Of a stretch of 64,000 bases of DNA, positions 38,077 to 47,566 are shown in pieces. A model generated the notes under the pieces. The model made no database searches. It had not been told where the DNA came from and worked only from the letters and a program-made list of their open reading frames with translations. The translations under genes were made by a program, and so were the position numbers. The stretch's first letter is position 1. Each line of letters opens with the position of its first letter. Source of the stretch: a virus; IMG/VR virus record IMGVR_UViG_3300037234_000386, positions 1 to 64,000 of that record; one strand, 5' to 3'.

Positions 38077-38749
38077 AGTAATAGTAGAACTTGATCCAGA
38101 AAATTCGCTTATCGAAACTAAGTCTGGATTTAAACTTCAAATAGACACCTCATACGAACCCGAAAAACATGTTGTAAGAATGGGAACGGTAAAAGAGGTT
38201 CCAGAAAAAATTCTGTTTTCCAAAAGCGATAGGAATATAATGCCATGGGACACCGACATGGAGCTTAAAGTGGGTGACAGGGTGATAATGTACTATTTAG
38301 CAGTGATAAACTGCATATCGCCAGAAAAACGCTGGTTTTACGTAGAAAATGGAAAGATAATAATCTTCATTACATACAACAACATATATGCAGCAATCAG
38401 GGATGGTGAAATTATTCCTATAAATGGATATGTCCTTGTAGAACCAATGGAAGATCCTGAGTGGGTTAGTATGCAAGAAAGAATAAAGCAGGGTGGATTA
38501 CTTGTTCCTGACATGCGAAAGCTTAGTAATAAAAACGTAGTTTACGGAAAGATAGCTTATTTAGCATCTCCAATAAGGACTTATTATGACGAACACAAAT
38601 CCGATGAAAATATTAATGTAAAAGTTGGAGATGAAATCGTCATGAAAAAAGTGAGAGATATTCCAATGGAGTATGAGTACCACACAAAGGTAGATGGAGG
38701 AAGAAAACTTTACCGCTGCCAGAGGCATGACATTATTGGAACCCTTTGA
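38051..38749 (+). CDS. Tandem GroES-like protein
   Basis: 232 residues with two Cpn10-like barrels. In the first, RVGNKVIVELDPENSLIETKSGFKLQID (about residues 5-32) and VGDRVIMYYLAVI match the Cpn10 strand plan. In the second, NGYVLVEPMEDPEWVSMQERIKQGGLLVPD (about 123-152), YGKIAYLASPI and VGDEIVMKKV repeat it. Two barrels in one chain are about twice the usual co-chaperonin length. It may dock on host GroEL to fold capsid protein, or be a virion part. The starts of the overlapping genes are 26 bases apart. Confidence 0.6.
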   Translation: MGIPRVGNKVIVELDPENSLIETKSGFKLQIDTSYEPEKHVVRMGTVKEVPEKILFSKSDRNIMPWDTDMELKVGDRVIMYYLAVINCISPEKRWFYVENGKIIIFITYNNIYAAIRDGEIIPINGYVLVEPMEDPEWVSMQERIKQGGLLVPDMRKLSNKNVVYGKIAYLASPIRTYYDEHKSDENINVKVGDEIVMKKVRDIPMEYEYHTKVDGGRKLYRCQRHDIIGTL

Positions 38750-38777
38750 TATATTTAAAGTTAATTTTGTACATTTG
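38745..38777 (+). promoter_or_regulatory. Promoter for the second HNH leader
   Basis: TTTG (38745-38748), 21 bases, TACATTTG (38770-38777): a full match to the Bacteroidota promoter plan. The -33 box overlaps the end of the tandem GroES-like gene, and arm A of the leader begins at the next base. Confidence 0.55.
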
Positions 38778-38850
38778 TAATGTAGTCAAGACTTAGCGGT
38801 TTTGTTCAATGAGGTTCACGTTCCTACTACATTATTTATAACAACGTGAA
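38778..38850 (+). promoter_or_regulatory. Interleaved inverted-repeat leader (A-B-A'-B') before the second HNH gene
   Basis: A, TAATGTAGT (38778-38786), is perfectly complementary to A', ACTACATTA (38826-38834). B, TTCACGTT (38815-38822), is perfectly complementary to B', AACGTGAA (38843-38850). The order A-B-A'-B' repeats that of the leader at 14265-14380 although the sequences differ. The HNH gene starts 19 bases after B' (17 in the other case). Confidence 0.65.
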
Positions 38851-38868
38851 TAAAAAAAACGTAAAATC

Positions 38869-39603
38869 ATGCAAGCAGAAGAAATTTGGAAAGACATACC
38901 TGAATACGAGGGATTATATCAGGTTAGTAACTTGGGTAGAGTAAAGAGCTTAGAAAGAACTGTAATAAAGTTTGGAAAAACAAAGCAGATTATTAAAGAC
39001 CGCATTTTAAAAGAAGGCTACAATCCCAAAAGATATTACAATGTAACCCTTTGTAAAAAAGGGACAAAGAAATCGTTCCTTATACACCTATTAGTAGCTA
39101 GAACCTTTAAAAATCACATACCAAACGGTTATAAATTAGTTGTAGACCATAAGGATTTTGACAAGCTTAATAATAGAGAAGATAATCTTAGGATTATAAC
39201 ACAAAGAGAAAATGCTAATCGAAAACATCTAAAAAGCAGTTCGAAATATACGGGAGTAGGGTGGAATAAAAAAATGAAGAAGTGGATGGCTAGAATAGCC
39301 TTAGATGGCAAAGATATATATTTAGGATCTTTTATTGATGAACACAAGGCTCACTTGGCTTACGAAGAAGCTCTATTATTGATAAATCAAAATAAAAGTA
39401 TTCAGCCAGTGATTAATAAATATAAACATAAGTTTATTTCAGAATACAAAGGAGTAACGTGGCTTAAATTAAAACAAAGATGGATATCTCGAATATATAT
39501 AAATAATAAAGTAAAGCATTTGGGAAGCTTTAAAAATGAAATAGATGCCCATTTAGCATATCAAACAGCACTTAAACAAAAAGAATATGAACTGGCAATT
39601 TAG
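38869..39603 (+). CDS. HNH homing endonuclease (NUMOD4 + HNH + two AP2-like repeats)
   Basis: 244 residues. The N-terminus EIWKDIPEYEGLYQVSNLGRVKSLER is the NUMOD4 domain of HNH homing enzymes. LVVDHKDFDKLNNREDNLRIIT (Asp93-His94) is the HNH core. Two AP2-type DNA-binding repeats follow: YTGVGWNKKMKKWMARI and YKGVTWLKLKQRWISRI, each ending in LGSF. It is probably mobile and inserted just before the terminase genes. The start is behind the interleaved leader. Confidence 0.8.
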   Translation: MQAEEIWKDIPEYEGLYQVSNLGRVKSLERTVIKFGKTKQIIKDRILKEGYNPKRYYNVTLCKKGTKKSFLIHLLVARTFKNHIPNGYKLVVDHKDFDKLNNREDNLRIITQRENANRKHLKSSSKYTGVGWNKKMKKWMARIALDGKDIYLGSFIDEHKAHLAYEEALLLINQNKSIQPVINKYKHKFISEYKGVTWLKLKQRWISRIYINNKVKHLGSFKNEIDAHLAYQTALKQKEYELAI

Positions 39604-39607
39604 CAAC

Positions 39608-40225
39608 ATGGAGTTCCGAAAAATGTTATTTAATCCTACAAAAGTTGTAGAAGGGAAATCTGTATTAAAAATATTTCCTGAACTTTCTAAGCATAAAATA
39701 TTCAGAACATCGCCCGGTCCAGAAATAGATAATAATTTAGTTTTATTATTTATAATGTGCATATATGACAAGGGCACTCCATATCGAGGAAAGTATTCAG
39801 ACGTTTTAAAAAGAAAGGCTGAAGTAGCTAATGATGTAGGATTTAAGCATGATGAAGAAGGTAATTTTGAAACACCAATAGAAGACATGCTTAAAGGCAA
39901 TAATGAAGTTGTGAACAGAAAGATTGTTGAATATGTAAGAATACATCGAAACATCAAGTACACATATTTTGTAGCAATGGAACAAGCTTATTATGATTTA
40001 ATGCTTGAAAGCTTATCTGATCCAAAGGCAAAAAGCATGGAGAAGTTTAAAGAAATGCAGATAGAGTTGGAGGATACCATGAGTGATCTTCTTAATGATG
40101 ATGAAAATCCATATTTAAAAGATAGAGTGCTTCGTTACATTGCAGAAGTTAGACTAGGACTTCGCCCTGAAGATATTGCTAAAAAAATTAAAAATGGTGA
40201 AACGCCTGTGAAACTAATAAAATAA
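39608..40225 (+). CDS. Putative terminase-associated protein (small-terminase position)
   Basis: ATG 39608 (MEFRKMLFNPTKV), after the HNH stop, is preferred over 39587, giving about 205 residues. It is mainly helical and acidic in the last third (MSDLLNDDENPYLKDRVLRYIAEVRLGLRPEDIAKKIKNG). Its position directly before TerL suggests a packaging role such as the small terminase subunit, but no conserved motif confirms this. Confidence 0.45.
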   Translation: MEFRKMLFNPTKVVEGKSVLKIFPELSKHKIFRTSPGPEIDNNLVLLFIMCIYDKGTPYRGKYSDVLKRKAEVANDVGFKHDEEGNFETPIEDMLKGNNEVVNRKIVEYVRIHRNIKYTYFVAMEQAYYDLMLESLSDPKAKSMEKFKEMQIELEDTMSDLLNDDENPYLKDRVLRYIAEVRLGLRPEDIAKKIKNGETPVKLIK

Positions 40226-40230
40226 AATCC

Positions 40231-42483
40231 GTGAGCAGCCTATCCTTAATAAAAAACTATAGTGATACTGTAGATCCAAGAATACTGATGCAGTACAAAA
40301 GTGCGGATAGATTTCTATTTGTAAATACTGACGATAAAGATCTTGAGCCAATAAGGATAGACTTACCAAGTCCTCCGGAATACCATGAAATAGATGGATT
40401 TGGATTACCTGCAAAAGATCAAATATTCACCCCTCCCAAAGTACCAAGAAGATTAAAGGAGCTCCAAAAAAAGCTTAATACAATTGATGAAATTTGGGAA
40501 GTATTAGAAAACAACCAAGATATTTATGAAGACGAAATTAAATTCATAAACGATGCATGGTTCCATCGATTATATGGATATTGGTTTTTCAACAACGGAA
40601 AGCCAACATATATTGATGGATGGCATTATTTCTTTTGTTCGTGGTGGTCTATTGACGTAGGGCTTCCAGAATACAGATCTAGAGATAGAAAGTTTTTCTT
40701 GTTCGCAAGAATGACCTATAACGAAACCCATACATTTAAAGATATAGATAAAAAAGGGAATGCTATTATTTCAGAAGAAACAGGTTATTATGATTTCCTA
40801 GATACTGGAAGCAGAGTGCTATATGGATTTAACTACCCTAAGCACAGGCGCGAAGGAGCCACGTATAAAGCACAATGTATTGGTTATGAAATTCTTAGCA
40901 GAACAGAAAATGCTAGTGGTGGTATTCAAAGCCAGAATGATAATCAAGCTAAGGATTGTTTTCTAAAACACCTTATAGCACCATGGAAGAAACTACCATT
41001 TTTCTTCAAACCAACTTACGAAGGCTCTACATCTCCAAAAACAGAATTATCATTTTCACCACCAGCAAAAAGACTTTCTTCAAAAGGATCACTAGCTAAA
41101 TCAGAAGAAGGTTTAGGATCAAAAATAGATTTTACAAATGCAGAAGCAGGAGCTTATGATGGTTGGAAAATGTACTACCATCATGATGATGAAGTAGGAA
41201 AATTAAAAGGAGGAATATCGTGTTGGGCAAGACATTTAGTTGTAAAAGAATGTCTACAACAAGGTGCAGGTAAAAACATAATCGGATTCACCATAAAAAC
41301 ATCTACAGTAGGAGAGATGGAAAGAGGAGGTGGTAAGGCTTTTCAAACTCAATGTGAATTAAGTGATTATTTTATAAGAACACCCAATGGTCAAACGGTA
41401 TCAGGATTAGCTACACTGTTCATTCCTGCATATGATGGACTAGAGGGATTTATAGATAGATATGGCAATTCTGTAATCGACACACCGACAAAAGAACAAT
41501 CGGCATACATAAACTCAAAGATTGGAGCAAAAGAACACCTATTAAACAACAGAAAAGGATTTATTGACTCTGCAAACTACGAGGGACTATCTGAAGAAAC
41601 GAGAAAATATCCAATGAGCTTTACCGAGTGTTTTAGAACATCGGCAAAAGACTCTGGATTTAACATGCAAAAATTAGAAACATATATTGACGAGCTTAGG
41701 TTTAATCGAAGTTCAGCACCAGTTGAAGGTGATTTTAGATGGATAAATAACGCAAAAGACACGAAGGTTGAGTTTATTGCACGAAAGGGAGGTAAATTCA
41801 AAGTATCACACCAACTAAACGAAGGTGAAAGTAACAGAAAGTTTTGGGATGAAGAAACTTTCTCTTGGAAACCGGGAAACACCAGTTGGGGAGTAGCAGG
41901 AGCAGACCCGTTCAAGTTTAACAAAACCGCAGGAAACAGGAAGTCAAAAGGAGGTGGATCTGTTGTTAGGAAAGGTAAGATGAAGGATGGTGATTTTTCT
42001 ATGAAAAGAAAATTTGTTTGCACCTATTCTCATAGAACATACGACAAAGCTTTATATGCTGAGGATATGTTAATGATGAGTGTTTATTATGGAGTACAAA
42101 TGTTTCCTGAAATAAACGTTGATTTAATATGGGATTATTTTGAGCAAAGAGGATATTCAGCATTTTTACTTTACAGAGTAGACCCGAAAACTTTTCAACA
42201 AAACAAAACTCCAGGTGCAAACACCAACGAAAAACTTAAACAAGACATATTTACAGAGTTCATGGGATTCATAGAATCAGAAGCCGATGAAGAGAATCAT
42301 ATTGAGCTATTAGAGGAATGCAGGGATATTGCAGGGATTGAAGAAATGACAAATTACGACCTTTTTACAGCAGCAGGATATGCTTTATTAGGTACAGCGG
42401 GAATATACAATGAGATAGAAGAATTGGACAAACAGGAGATTGATTTGGGAGCTTTCTACAAAAAAAGAACTTATAAAAGATAA
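40231..42483 (+). CDS. terL: Terminase large subunit
   Basis: 750 residues from GTG 40231 (ATG 40288 is an alternative). It pumps and cuts DNA at the capsid portal. PKHRREGATYKA near residues 200-212 is the terminase-style Walker A. HHDDEVG with Asp319, Asp320 and Glu321 is Walker B plus catalytic Glu. The C-terminal nuclease begins near WGVAGADPFKFN (Asp559), with later acidic residues. The motif order and length fit large phage terminases of podovirus type. Starts 5 bases after the small-terminase candidate. Confidence 0.9.
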   Translation: MSSLSLIKNYSDTVDPRILMQYKSADRFLFVNTDDKDLEPIRIDLPSPPEYHEIDGFGLPAKDQIFTPPKVPRRLKELQKKLNTIDEIWEVLENNQDIYEDEIKFINDAWFHRLYGYWFFNNGKPTYIDGWHYFFCSWWSIDVGLPEYRSRDRKFFLFARMTYNETHTFKDIDKKGNAIISEETGYYDFLDTGSRVLYGFNYPKHRREGATYKAQCIGYEILSRTENASGGIQSQNDNQAKDCFLKHLIAPWKKLPFFFKPTYEGSTSPKTELSFSPPAKRLSSKGSLAKSEEGLGSKIDFTNAEAGAYDGWKMYYHHDDEVGKLKGGISCWARHLVVKECLQQGAGKNIIGFTIKTSTVGEMERGGGKAFQTQCELSDYFIRTPNGQTVSGLATLFIPAYDGLEGFIDRYGNSVIDTPTKEQSAYINSKIGAKEHLLNNRKGFIDSANYEGLSEETRKYPMSFTECFRTSAKDSGFNMQKLETYIDELRFNRSSAPVEGDFRWINNAKDTKVEFIARKGGKFKVSHQLNEGESNRKFWDEETFSWKPGNTSWGVAGADPFKFNKTAGNRKSKGGGSVVRKGKMKDGDFSMKRKFVCTYSHRTYDKALYAEDMLMMSVYYGVQMFPEINVDLIWDYFEQRGYSAFLLYRVDPKTFQQNKTPGANTNEKLKQDIFTEFMGFIESEADEENHIELLEECRDIAGIEEMTNYDLFTAAGYALLGTAGIYNEIEELDKQEIDLGAFYKKRTYKR

Positions 42484-42514
42484 TTTTTATTTAACTTAGT
42501 AAAAAAAATAGGAA

Positions 42515-44845
42515 ATGAGTTTGTCGTTAATTACAACAGGGGGTTATCAGAAAGGAGCATATGCATTTCCGGAAAATGAGATTCCTACAAACGAAAAGAA
42601 TGGAGAATGGTGCCGACAATGGTGTGAAGCTATTTATGCCACATGGGTTTCTGATCGTGCGGGACTACTTTATTCTACAAACGAACAATTTCAAGAACTA
42701 AGAAGATATGGTGCGGGAAAACAGAGCATCCATAAATATCAAGACATACTACTTGATGAATCCGAAGAAAATGATGGAGAGATAAAAGGTTATTTAAACA
42801 TTAACTGGGAAATATTCTCTATAATGCCAAAATTCAAACACGTTATCCGTGGAATATTTGAAGACCAAGACCACTCCATAATCGCAACAGCCGTTGATCC
42901 ATCAAGCATAGAAGATAAAGAAACCGCAAAACTAAAAAAATGGTTTAATGCAAAATACAAACCCGTTTTAGATCAGGTTAGATCAATGACAGGAGAGCGA
43001 CCACAACCAGAATGGTTGCCAGAAACAGCCGACGAATTAGAATACTACCAATCAATAGGTGGATTCAAAATGGCTAAGGAAACGGAGATTGAAGAAGCAT
43101 TGCAATATACTTTCTATCTAAGCGATTGGAAAGAAACAAAAAGAAAAATAATTGATGATTTCGCAGATATAAATTGTGCTGCAGTAAAAGATTTTACCGA
43201 CACTTATACAAAAAAAGCAAAAATAAGATATGTTGATCCTGCCAGATTTATAATTCAATATTCTAAACATTGGGATCATAGAAACTCAGAATACGCAGGA
43301 GAACTTATTCAAGAATCGATTTCCAACATACGTAAAAACACTGATTTATCAGAAGATCAATTACGTGATTTAGCCCATTTATACAACGGTAGATATGCAA
43401 ATGGAACATTAGATTCTTGGTCAGGAGATGATTTAGGAAACCTCGATGGTAATGGATGGCGTTATGATGATTTTATGATTGACGTAATGGATGCAGAATG
43501 GTTCACCATCAATCAAAAGAATTTTACCACAAGGATAAACGAACGAGGAGAGACACGTAGGTATGAAGAGGAGTCTGGTAAAATTCACAATAGCAAAAAG
43601 AAAAAAACAGAAACCACTAAATACAAGACAGTATATAGGGGTAAATGGATTATAGGTACTGAATATATTTATGATTATGGGTTACAGTATGATATTCCTC
43701 GCCCAGGAAAAAAAGAAGTAGAATTGTCATATAAATTTTACAAATTACCAGGCAGATCATTAGTAGACTTATGTGTTCCTAATTTAGATGCAATGCAATT
43801 AACATGGTTAAAACTTCAAAATGCGATTGCAATGTCCTCAAACTCTGGTATAGCGGTAGAATTTACATCTCTTTCAAATATGTCTCTTGCTGGTAAAAAA
43901 TTAGATCCAATGGAGATTCTTTCTATAAGAAGAGATACTGGTGATTTAATTTATAAGACCACTACTCATAAGGGAGTTCCGAACGTTCCGGGAGGACGTA
44001 ATCCAATACAACAACTAGTTGGAGGTATTGGACCGCAGTTAGGAGAATTTGTAACATTATTTGAATTAAACCTTAATTTTATAAGAGAATTTACAGGGAT
44101 AAACGAAATAGTTAGTGCAAGCAACCCTAATCCAGAACAAAGCGTGGGAGGATCCGAAATAGCAGTGGCAGCATCTAACAATGCGTTAAAGCCTCTTTAT
44201 TCAGGATACCTTAGATTAAAAGAATTATCGGCAAGAAGCGCAGCTCTTAGAATACAATTATTACTTCGTCACGATAAGGAAGCGTACAATGGATATATTC
44301 CTGTAGTTGGTGGAGTTGGTGTAAAAGTGCTTGCAACAAGTACCGATGTTCTTGATGTAGATTATAGCATAATGATTCAAGCCAGACCTACTAAACAAAG
44401 AGTACAGGCTATAATGCAAGCCGCTACAATTGCCATGCAGCCAGATAAAGATGGTAATAGTGGTATTGAATTAAAAGACTTCTTGAAGATTGAACAAATG
44501 TTAGAGAATGGTAATGAGAAAATGGCTGAGACTTATCTTAACCATGAATCTAAGAAAAACAAGAAACGCCAGCTACAGGTTCAGCAAGAAAACATGCAAT
44601 TAAACAGTAAAAACGAGCAACAAACCGCAGCTGTTAAAGCCAAGTTAGAACAAGAGGGAAAAACTTTTGTATCGAAACTTAAAATACAAGAAGAAACGGC
44701 AAAAGCAGATTTAGAAGATCGCAATGCAGCCAGAGAGTTTGAAAGGGAAAAAGAACTTGAAGGAATGAGACTCGTTTATGAAAAACAACAGTCATTGAGA
44801 CAAGAAAATAATTCACAAGAAAAGCAAACTTTAAAAACGGCATAA
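42515..44845 (+). CDS. Portal protein
   Basis: 776 residues, immediately after TerL, of the length and helix/beta mix expected for a dodecameric portal. The region ESIGNIRK-like to LRDLAHLYNGRY, then KRVQAIMQAATIAMQPDKDG, and a long C-terminal coiled coil (QQENMQLNSKNEQQTAAVKAKLEQEGK, then EREKELEGMRLVYEKQQSLR) fit. Position and size are the main evidence. The coiled-coil tail may form the portal barrel entering the head. Confidence 0.8.
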   Translation: MSLSLITTGGYQKGAYAFPENEIPTNEKNGEWCRQWCEAIYATWVSDRAGLLYSTNEQFQELRRYGAGKQSIHKYQDILLDESEENDGEIKGYLNINWEIFSIMPKFKHVIRGIFEDQDHSIIATAVDPSSIEDKETAKLKKWFNAKYKPVLDQVRSMTGERPQPEWLPETADELEYYQSIGGFKMAKETEIEEALQYTFYLSDWKETKRKIIDDFADINCAAVKDFTDTYTKKAKIRYVDPARFIIQYSKHWDHRNSEYAGELIQESISNIRKNTDLSEDQLRDLAHLYNGRYANGTLDSWSGDDLGNLDGNGWRYDDFMIDVMDAEWFTINQKNFTTRINERGETRRYEEESGKIHNSKKKKTETTKYKTVYRGKWIIGTEYIYDYGLQYDIPRPGKKEVELSYKFYKLPGRSLVDLCVPNLDAMQLTWLKLQNAIAMSSNSGIAVEFTSLSNMSLAGKKLDPMEILSIRRDTGDLIYKTTTHKGVPNVPGGRNPIQQLVGGIGPQLGEFVTLFELNLNFIREFTGINEIVSASNPNPEQSVGGSEIAVAASNNALKPLYSGYLRLKELSARSAALRIQLLLRHDKEAYNGYIPVVGGVGVKVLATSTDVLDVDYSIMIQARPTKQRVQAIMQAATIAMQPDKDGNSGIELKDFLKIEQMLENGNEKMAETYLNHESKKNKKRQLQVQQENMQLNSKNEQQTAAVKAKLEQEGKTFVSKLKIQEETAKADLEDRNAAREFEREKELEGMRLVYEKQQSLRQENNSQEKQTLKTA

Positions 44846-44847
44846 TC

Positions 44848-46071
44848 ATGGCACTAAAAACAAAAGAATTTGAAAAAGACCCTGCTTTCCAAGCTTTATT
44901 GGAAATAGAAGGAGCTGATGTTGACGGTTTAAAAAAACAAGCTGGAATGGAAGTAGACACTCCTCCATCAGCAGATACAATTCCACCGGTGGAAAATACC
45001 GTTCCACCAGTAGACACTCCTCCACCAGCAGATACAATTCCACCAGCTGAGAGTCCTACAGATACGGTTCCACCAGTGGAAAAACCCAAGAATGACCAAC
45101 AGCCTCCAAATCAGGATGGCGCATTTCTGAAAGAGATTTTTGGAGATCGTTACAAAACGATAGAAGAGGCTAAGGATGCAAATATATCCGGTATTTTCGA
45201 TGAAGCTGAAACTTTGCGCAAAGACAATGCTGAATTGAAAACGAAACTTGAAGCGAAGCCCAAAACAAATTTCGCAAATGACGAAATGGCTTTATATAAC
45301 GAGTTTGTGAAAGAAACTGGACAGTCAAATTATGGTTTGTTTGAAAAGATTAACAGTACTGAACTTGCGACCATGGATCCTATGGAAGCTCTTGTGGCGA
45401 AGTACATTCTTGATAATCCAAACCAAGCAGGACAGGAAGATATGGTAAGAAAGTTTTTCGTAAAGAAATACGACATGGATCCTGACCATGATGAGGAAAC
45501 TTTAAGCCTCAACAAATTTAGCATGGAGGCAGATGGAGCCACCGCAAAGAAAAGCTTACAAGAGATTAAGGAAAAGTTAAAAATTCCTGAACCATCCAAA
45601 GAACCAGCTCAACCAAAGGTTAAAACACCCGAGGAAATAGCTACATTGGAAAAAGGATGGAATGATTTTGGAACTAAAGCTGCTACTCATTTATCAAAGC
45701 TTCAAATCCCAATTAAAGATGGCAAGGAGTCTCTTTTGGACTATGAAATTTCAGAATCCGAAAAGAAAGAGGTTGCTGATTATATTACCAATTTCGCAGC
45801 TAAGAACCAAATGGAACTTACAAAAGAAAATGCTGATATTTTAGGCAAAGATGCTTATCAGAAATTGATGATTAGAAAGCTACCAGAAATCGTGCATTCC
45901 GTTTTTGAGAAAGCACGAGAAATGACAGAAGCAGAAGTCCATAACTTGTATTCTAATCCATCACCATTAAACAACAAAGACACTCCTCCACCAACATCTG
46001 ACACAACACAGTCGGATTATGAGAAGAGGATAGCCGAAGCCGCAGAAAAAACAAAGGCGAAGCTAGGTTAA
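44848..46071 (+). CDS. Scaffold-like protein with Pro-rich repeats
   Basis: 407 residues between portal and capsid genes. Residues about 30-85 are a proline-rich repeat (units like TPPPADTIPPVE repeated several times), followed by a helical, acidic region (FLKEIFGDRYKTIEEAKDAN, then coiled-coil) and a charged C-terminal helix (SDYEKRIAEAAEKTKAKLG). Position and the acidic helical composition fit a capsid scaffold protein, removed before DNA entry. Starts 2 bases after the portal gene. Confidence 0.65.
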   Translation: MALKTKEFEKDPAFQALLEIEGADVDGLKKQAGMEVDTPPSADTIPPVENTVPPVDTPPPADTIPPAESPTDTVPPVEKPKNDQQPPNQDGAFLKEIFGDRYKTIEEAKDANISGIFDEAETLRKDNAELKTKLEAKPKTNFANDEMALYNEFVKETGQSNYGLFEKINSTELATMDPMEALVAKYILDNPNQAGQEDMVRKFFVKKYDMDPDHDEETLSLNKFSMEADGATAKKSLQEIKEKLKIPEPSKEPAQPKVKTPEEIATLEKGWNDFGTKAATHLSKLQIPIKDGKESLLDYEISESEKKEVADYITNFAAKNQMELTKENADILGKDAYQKLMIRKLPEIVHSVFEKAREMTEAEVHNLYSNPSPLNNKDTPPPTSDTTQSDYEKRIAEAAEKTKAKLG

Positions 46072-46122
46072 AAAACGAGTAAGAAAGAGGTGAATATATT
46101 GTTAAACTTAAAAAATTGAATT

Positions 46123-47499
46123 ATGAATCCAGATGCAGTCGCGCAGATATATGCCTCAGATATTGTTTCAGGCTTTGATATTTACAAGCCGCAAGTAATG
46201 AATGAACTTTTCTCCAGATATAACGATCAGGGTGCTAGTTATTTTCAGTTATTGAGATCACTAGGTTTTGAGTCGGAAGTCGCAGGAGATACCTATAAGC
46301 ACTATGAAGAAAATCGTATTCACGAAGTAATCATAGTAGATGCTATCGTTGCACAACCAGCTATTGGAGCTGATATTGTGTTTGTTATTGATGCAGATTC
46401 ACTAGATGCCAGTAATAACTTCTATTTAAGAGTATGGGATCAAATCCTGTTTAAAAATGAAGTTCCGGGATCAGTGATGGCTATTGACGTATCAACGCCA
46501 ACAGCACCGTCAGTTACGGTGCGATTAAATGACAGTACCGACCAATTTCCAGCATTAACAGAAGGAGAAGAGTTGGTTATCTTTTCTGGTGCCCATTCAG
46601 AAGGTTCAGATCAGCCTGATTCTGCTATTCGCGGAACATGGGAGTATGAGAATGATGCTCAAATAATCAAGGAATCAATTGGCTATACTGGTTCTGAAAT
46701 GGTTAATCAAGATTGGTTTGATGTTACCACATTGGGAACTAAAATCAAAGCTTACTATAATTTAGGACAGCAAGTAGATATTGATTATCGCACTTCTCTA
46801 AAAATAGACGGAGCGTTACTTTGGGGAAAGAGAACGGCAAATTCAGCCCTTATTGATCCAGTAACAGGAAGACCTATTAAAACTACAGAAGGTATTTTTC
46901 CTTACACAAGACGAGTTGGAAATGAACAAACATATGTTCCTGGTGCTTTTACTGTAAGTGAATTTGACGAAATGGACTTAACCTTAGACCGAGAGGGAGC
47001 AGGTAAATACATTTGTGGTTTATTGGGTATTAAATTACACCAAGACATTGAAAACACGCTTAAAACTTACTTTACAGATACAAATATTCAATTTGCTGCG
47101 AAAGCAACTAATGATGCTTTGTTCCATAAAGATGAGTCTTTAGCTGCCTCAGTAAACTTTAAGTATCTTACTAAAAGTGAACGTACTTTCTTATTTAAGC
47201 GCATGAATAACTTGAACAACCCTAAAACATATGGAGCGACAGGTTATACAGCAAATCAACTTGGTCTTTTTATGCCAATTAATAAGAAGAAAGATCCAGT
47301 AAGCGGAAACATGGTTCCATCTATCGGTACTCGTTACCGTGGATTAGGTGACTATAAGAGAAGAATGGAAGTTTGGGAAGTTGGTGGAGCTGGTACTGGT
47401 TTGAAAGTGAACGGCATTGATAAAAGAAACACTTATCAGCGTTGTCATGTAGGAGCTCATTTCAGAGGAGGAAACCAATTTGTTTTAATGGAGCCTTAG
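46123..47499 (+). CDS. Major capsid protein candidate (HK97-fold expected)
   Basis: 458 residues following the scaffold-like gene, of the size found for crAss-like capsid proteins. Mixed alpha/beta, with QIYASDIVSGFDIYKPQVMNELFSRYNDQGASYFQLLRSLG at the start (N-arm) and RYRGLGDYKRRMEVWEVGGAGTG near the end. It has its own leader and is followed by a strong terminator, as befits a highly expressed gene. The fold is inferred from position and length. Confidence 0.75.
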   Translation: MNPDAVAQIYASDIVSGFDIYKPQVMNELFSRYNDQGASYFQLLRSLGFESEVAGDTYKHYEENRIHEVIIVDAIVAQPAIGADIVFVIDADSLDASNNFYLRVWDQILFKNEVPGSVMAIDVSTPTAPSVTVRLNDSTDQFPALTEGEELVIFSGAHSEGSDQPDSAIRGTWEYENDAQIIKESIGYTGSEMVNQDWFDVTTLGTKIKAYYNLGQQVDIDYRTSLKIDGALLWGKRTANSALIDPVTGRPIKTTEGIFPYTRRVGNEQTYVPGAFTVSEFDEMDLTLDREGAGKYICGLLGIKLHQDIENTLKTYFTDTNIQFAAKATNDALFHKDESLAASVNFKYLTKSERTFLFKRMNNLNNPKTYGATGYTANQLGLFMPINKKKDPVSGNMVPSIGTRYRGLGDYKRRMEVWEVGGAGTGLKVNGIDKRNTYQRCHVGAHFRGGNQFVLMEP

Positions 47500-47509
47500 A
47501 GATATATTA

Positions 47510-47546
47510 AATAGAAGGGGTGAAAAAGTCCCTTCTATTATTTTTT
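47510..47546 (+). terminator. Intrinsic terminator after the capsid gene
   Basis: AATAGAAGGG (47510-47519) pairs perfectly with CCCTTCTATT (47530-47539), loop of 10, followed by a T-rich run. It would limit readthrough and keep capsid protein in excess over later genes. Confidence 0.85.
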
Positions 47547-47566
47547 TAATAATTAAATTTACAGCT

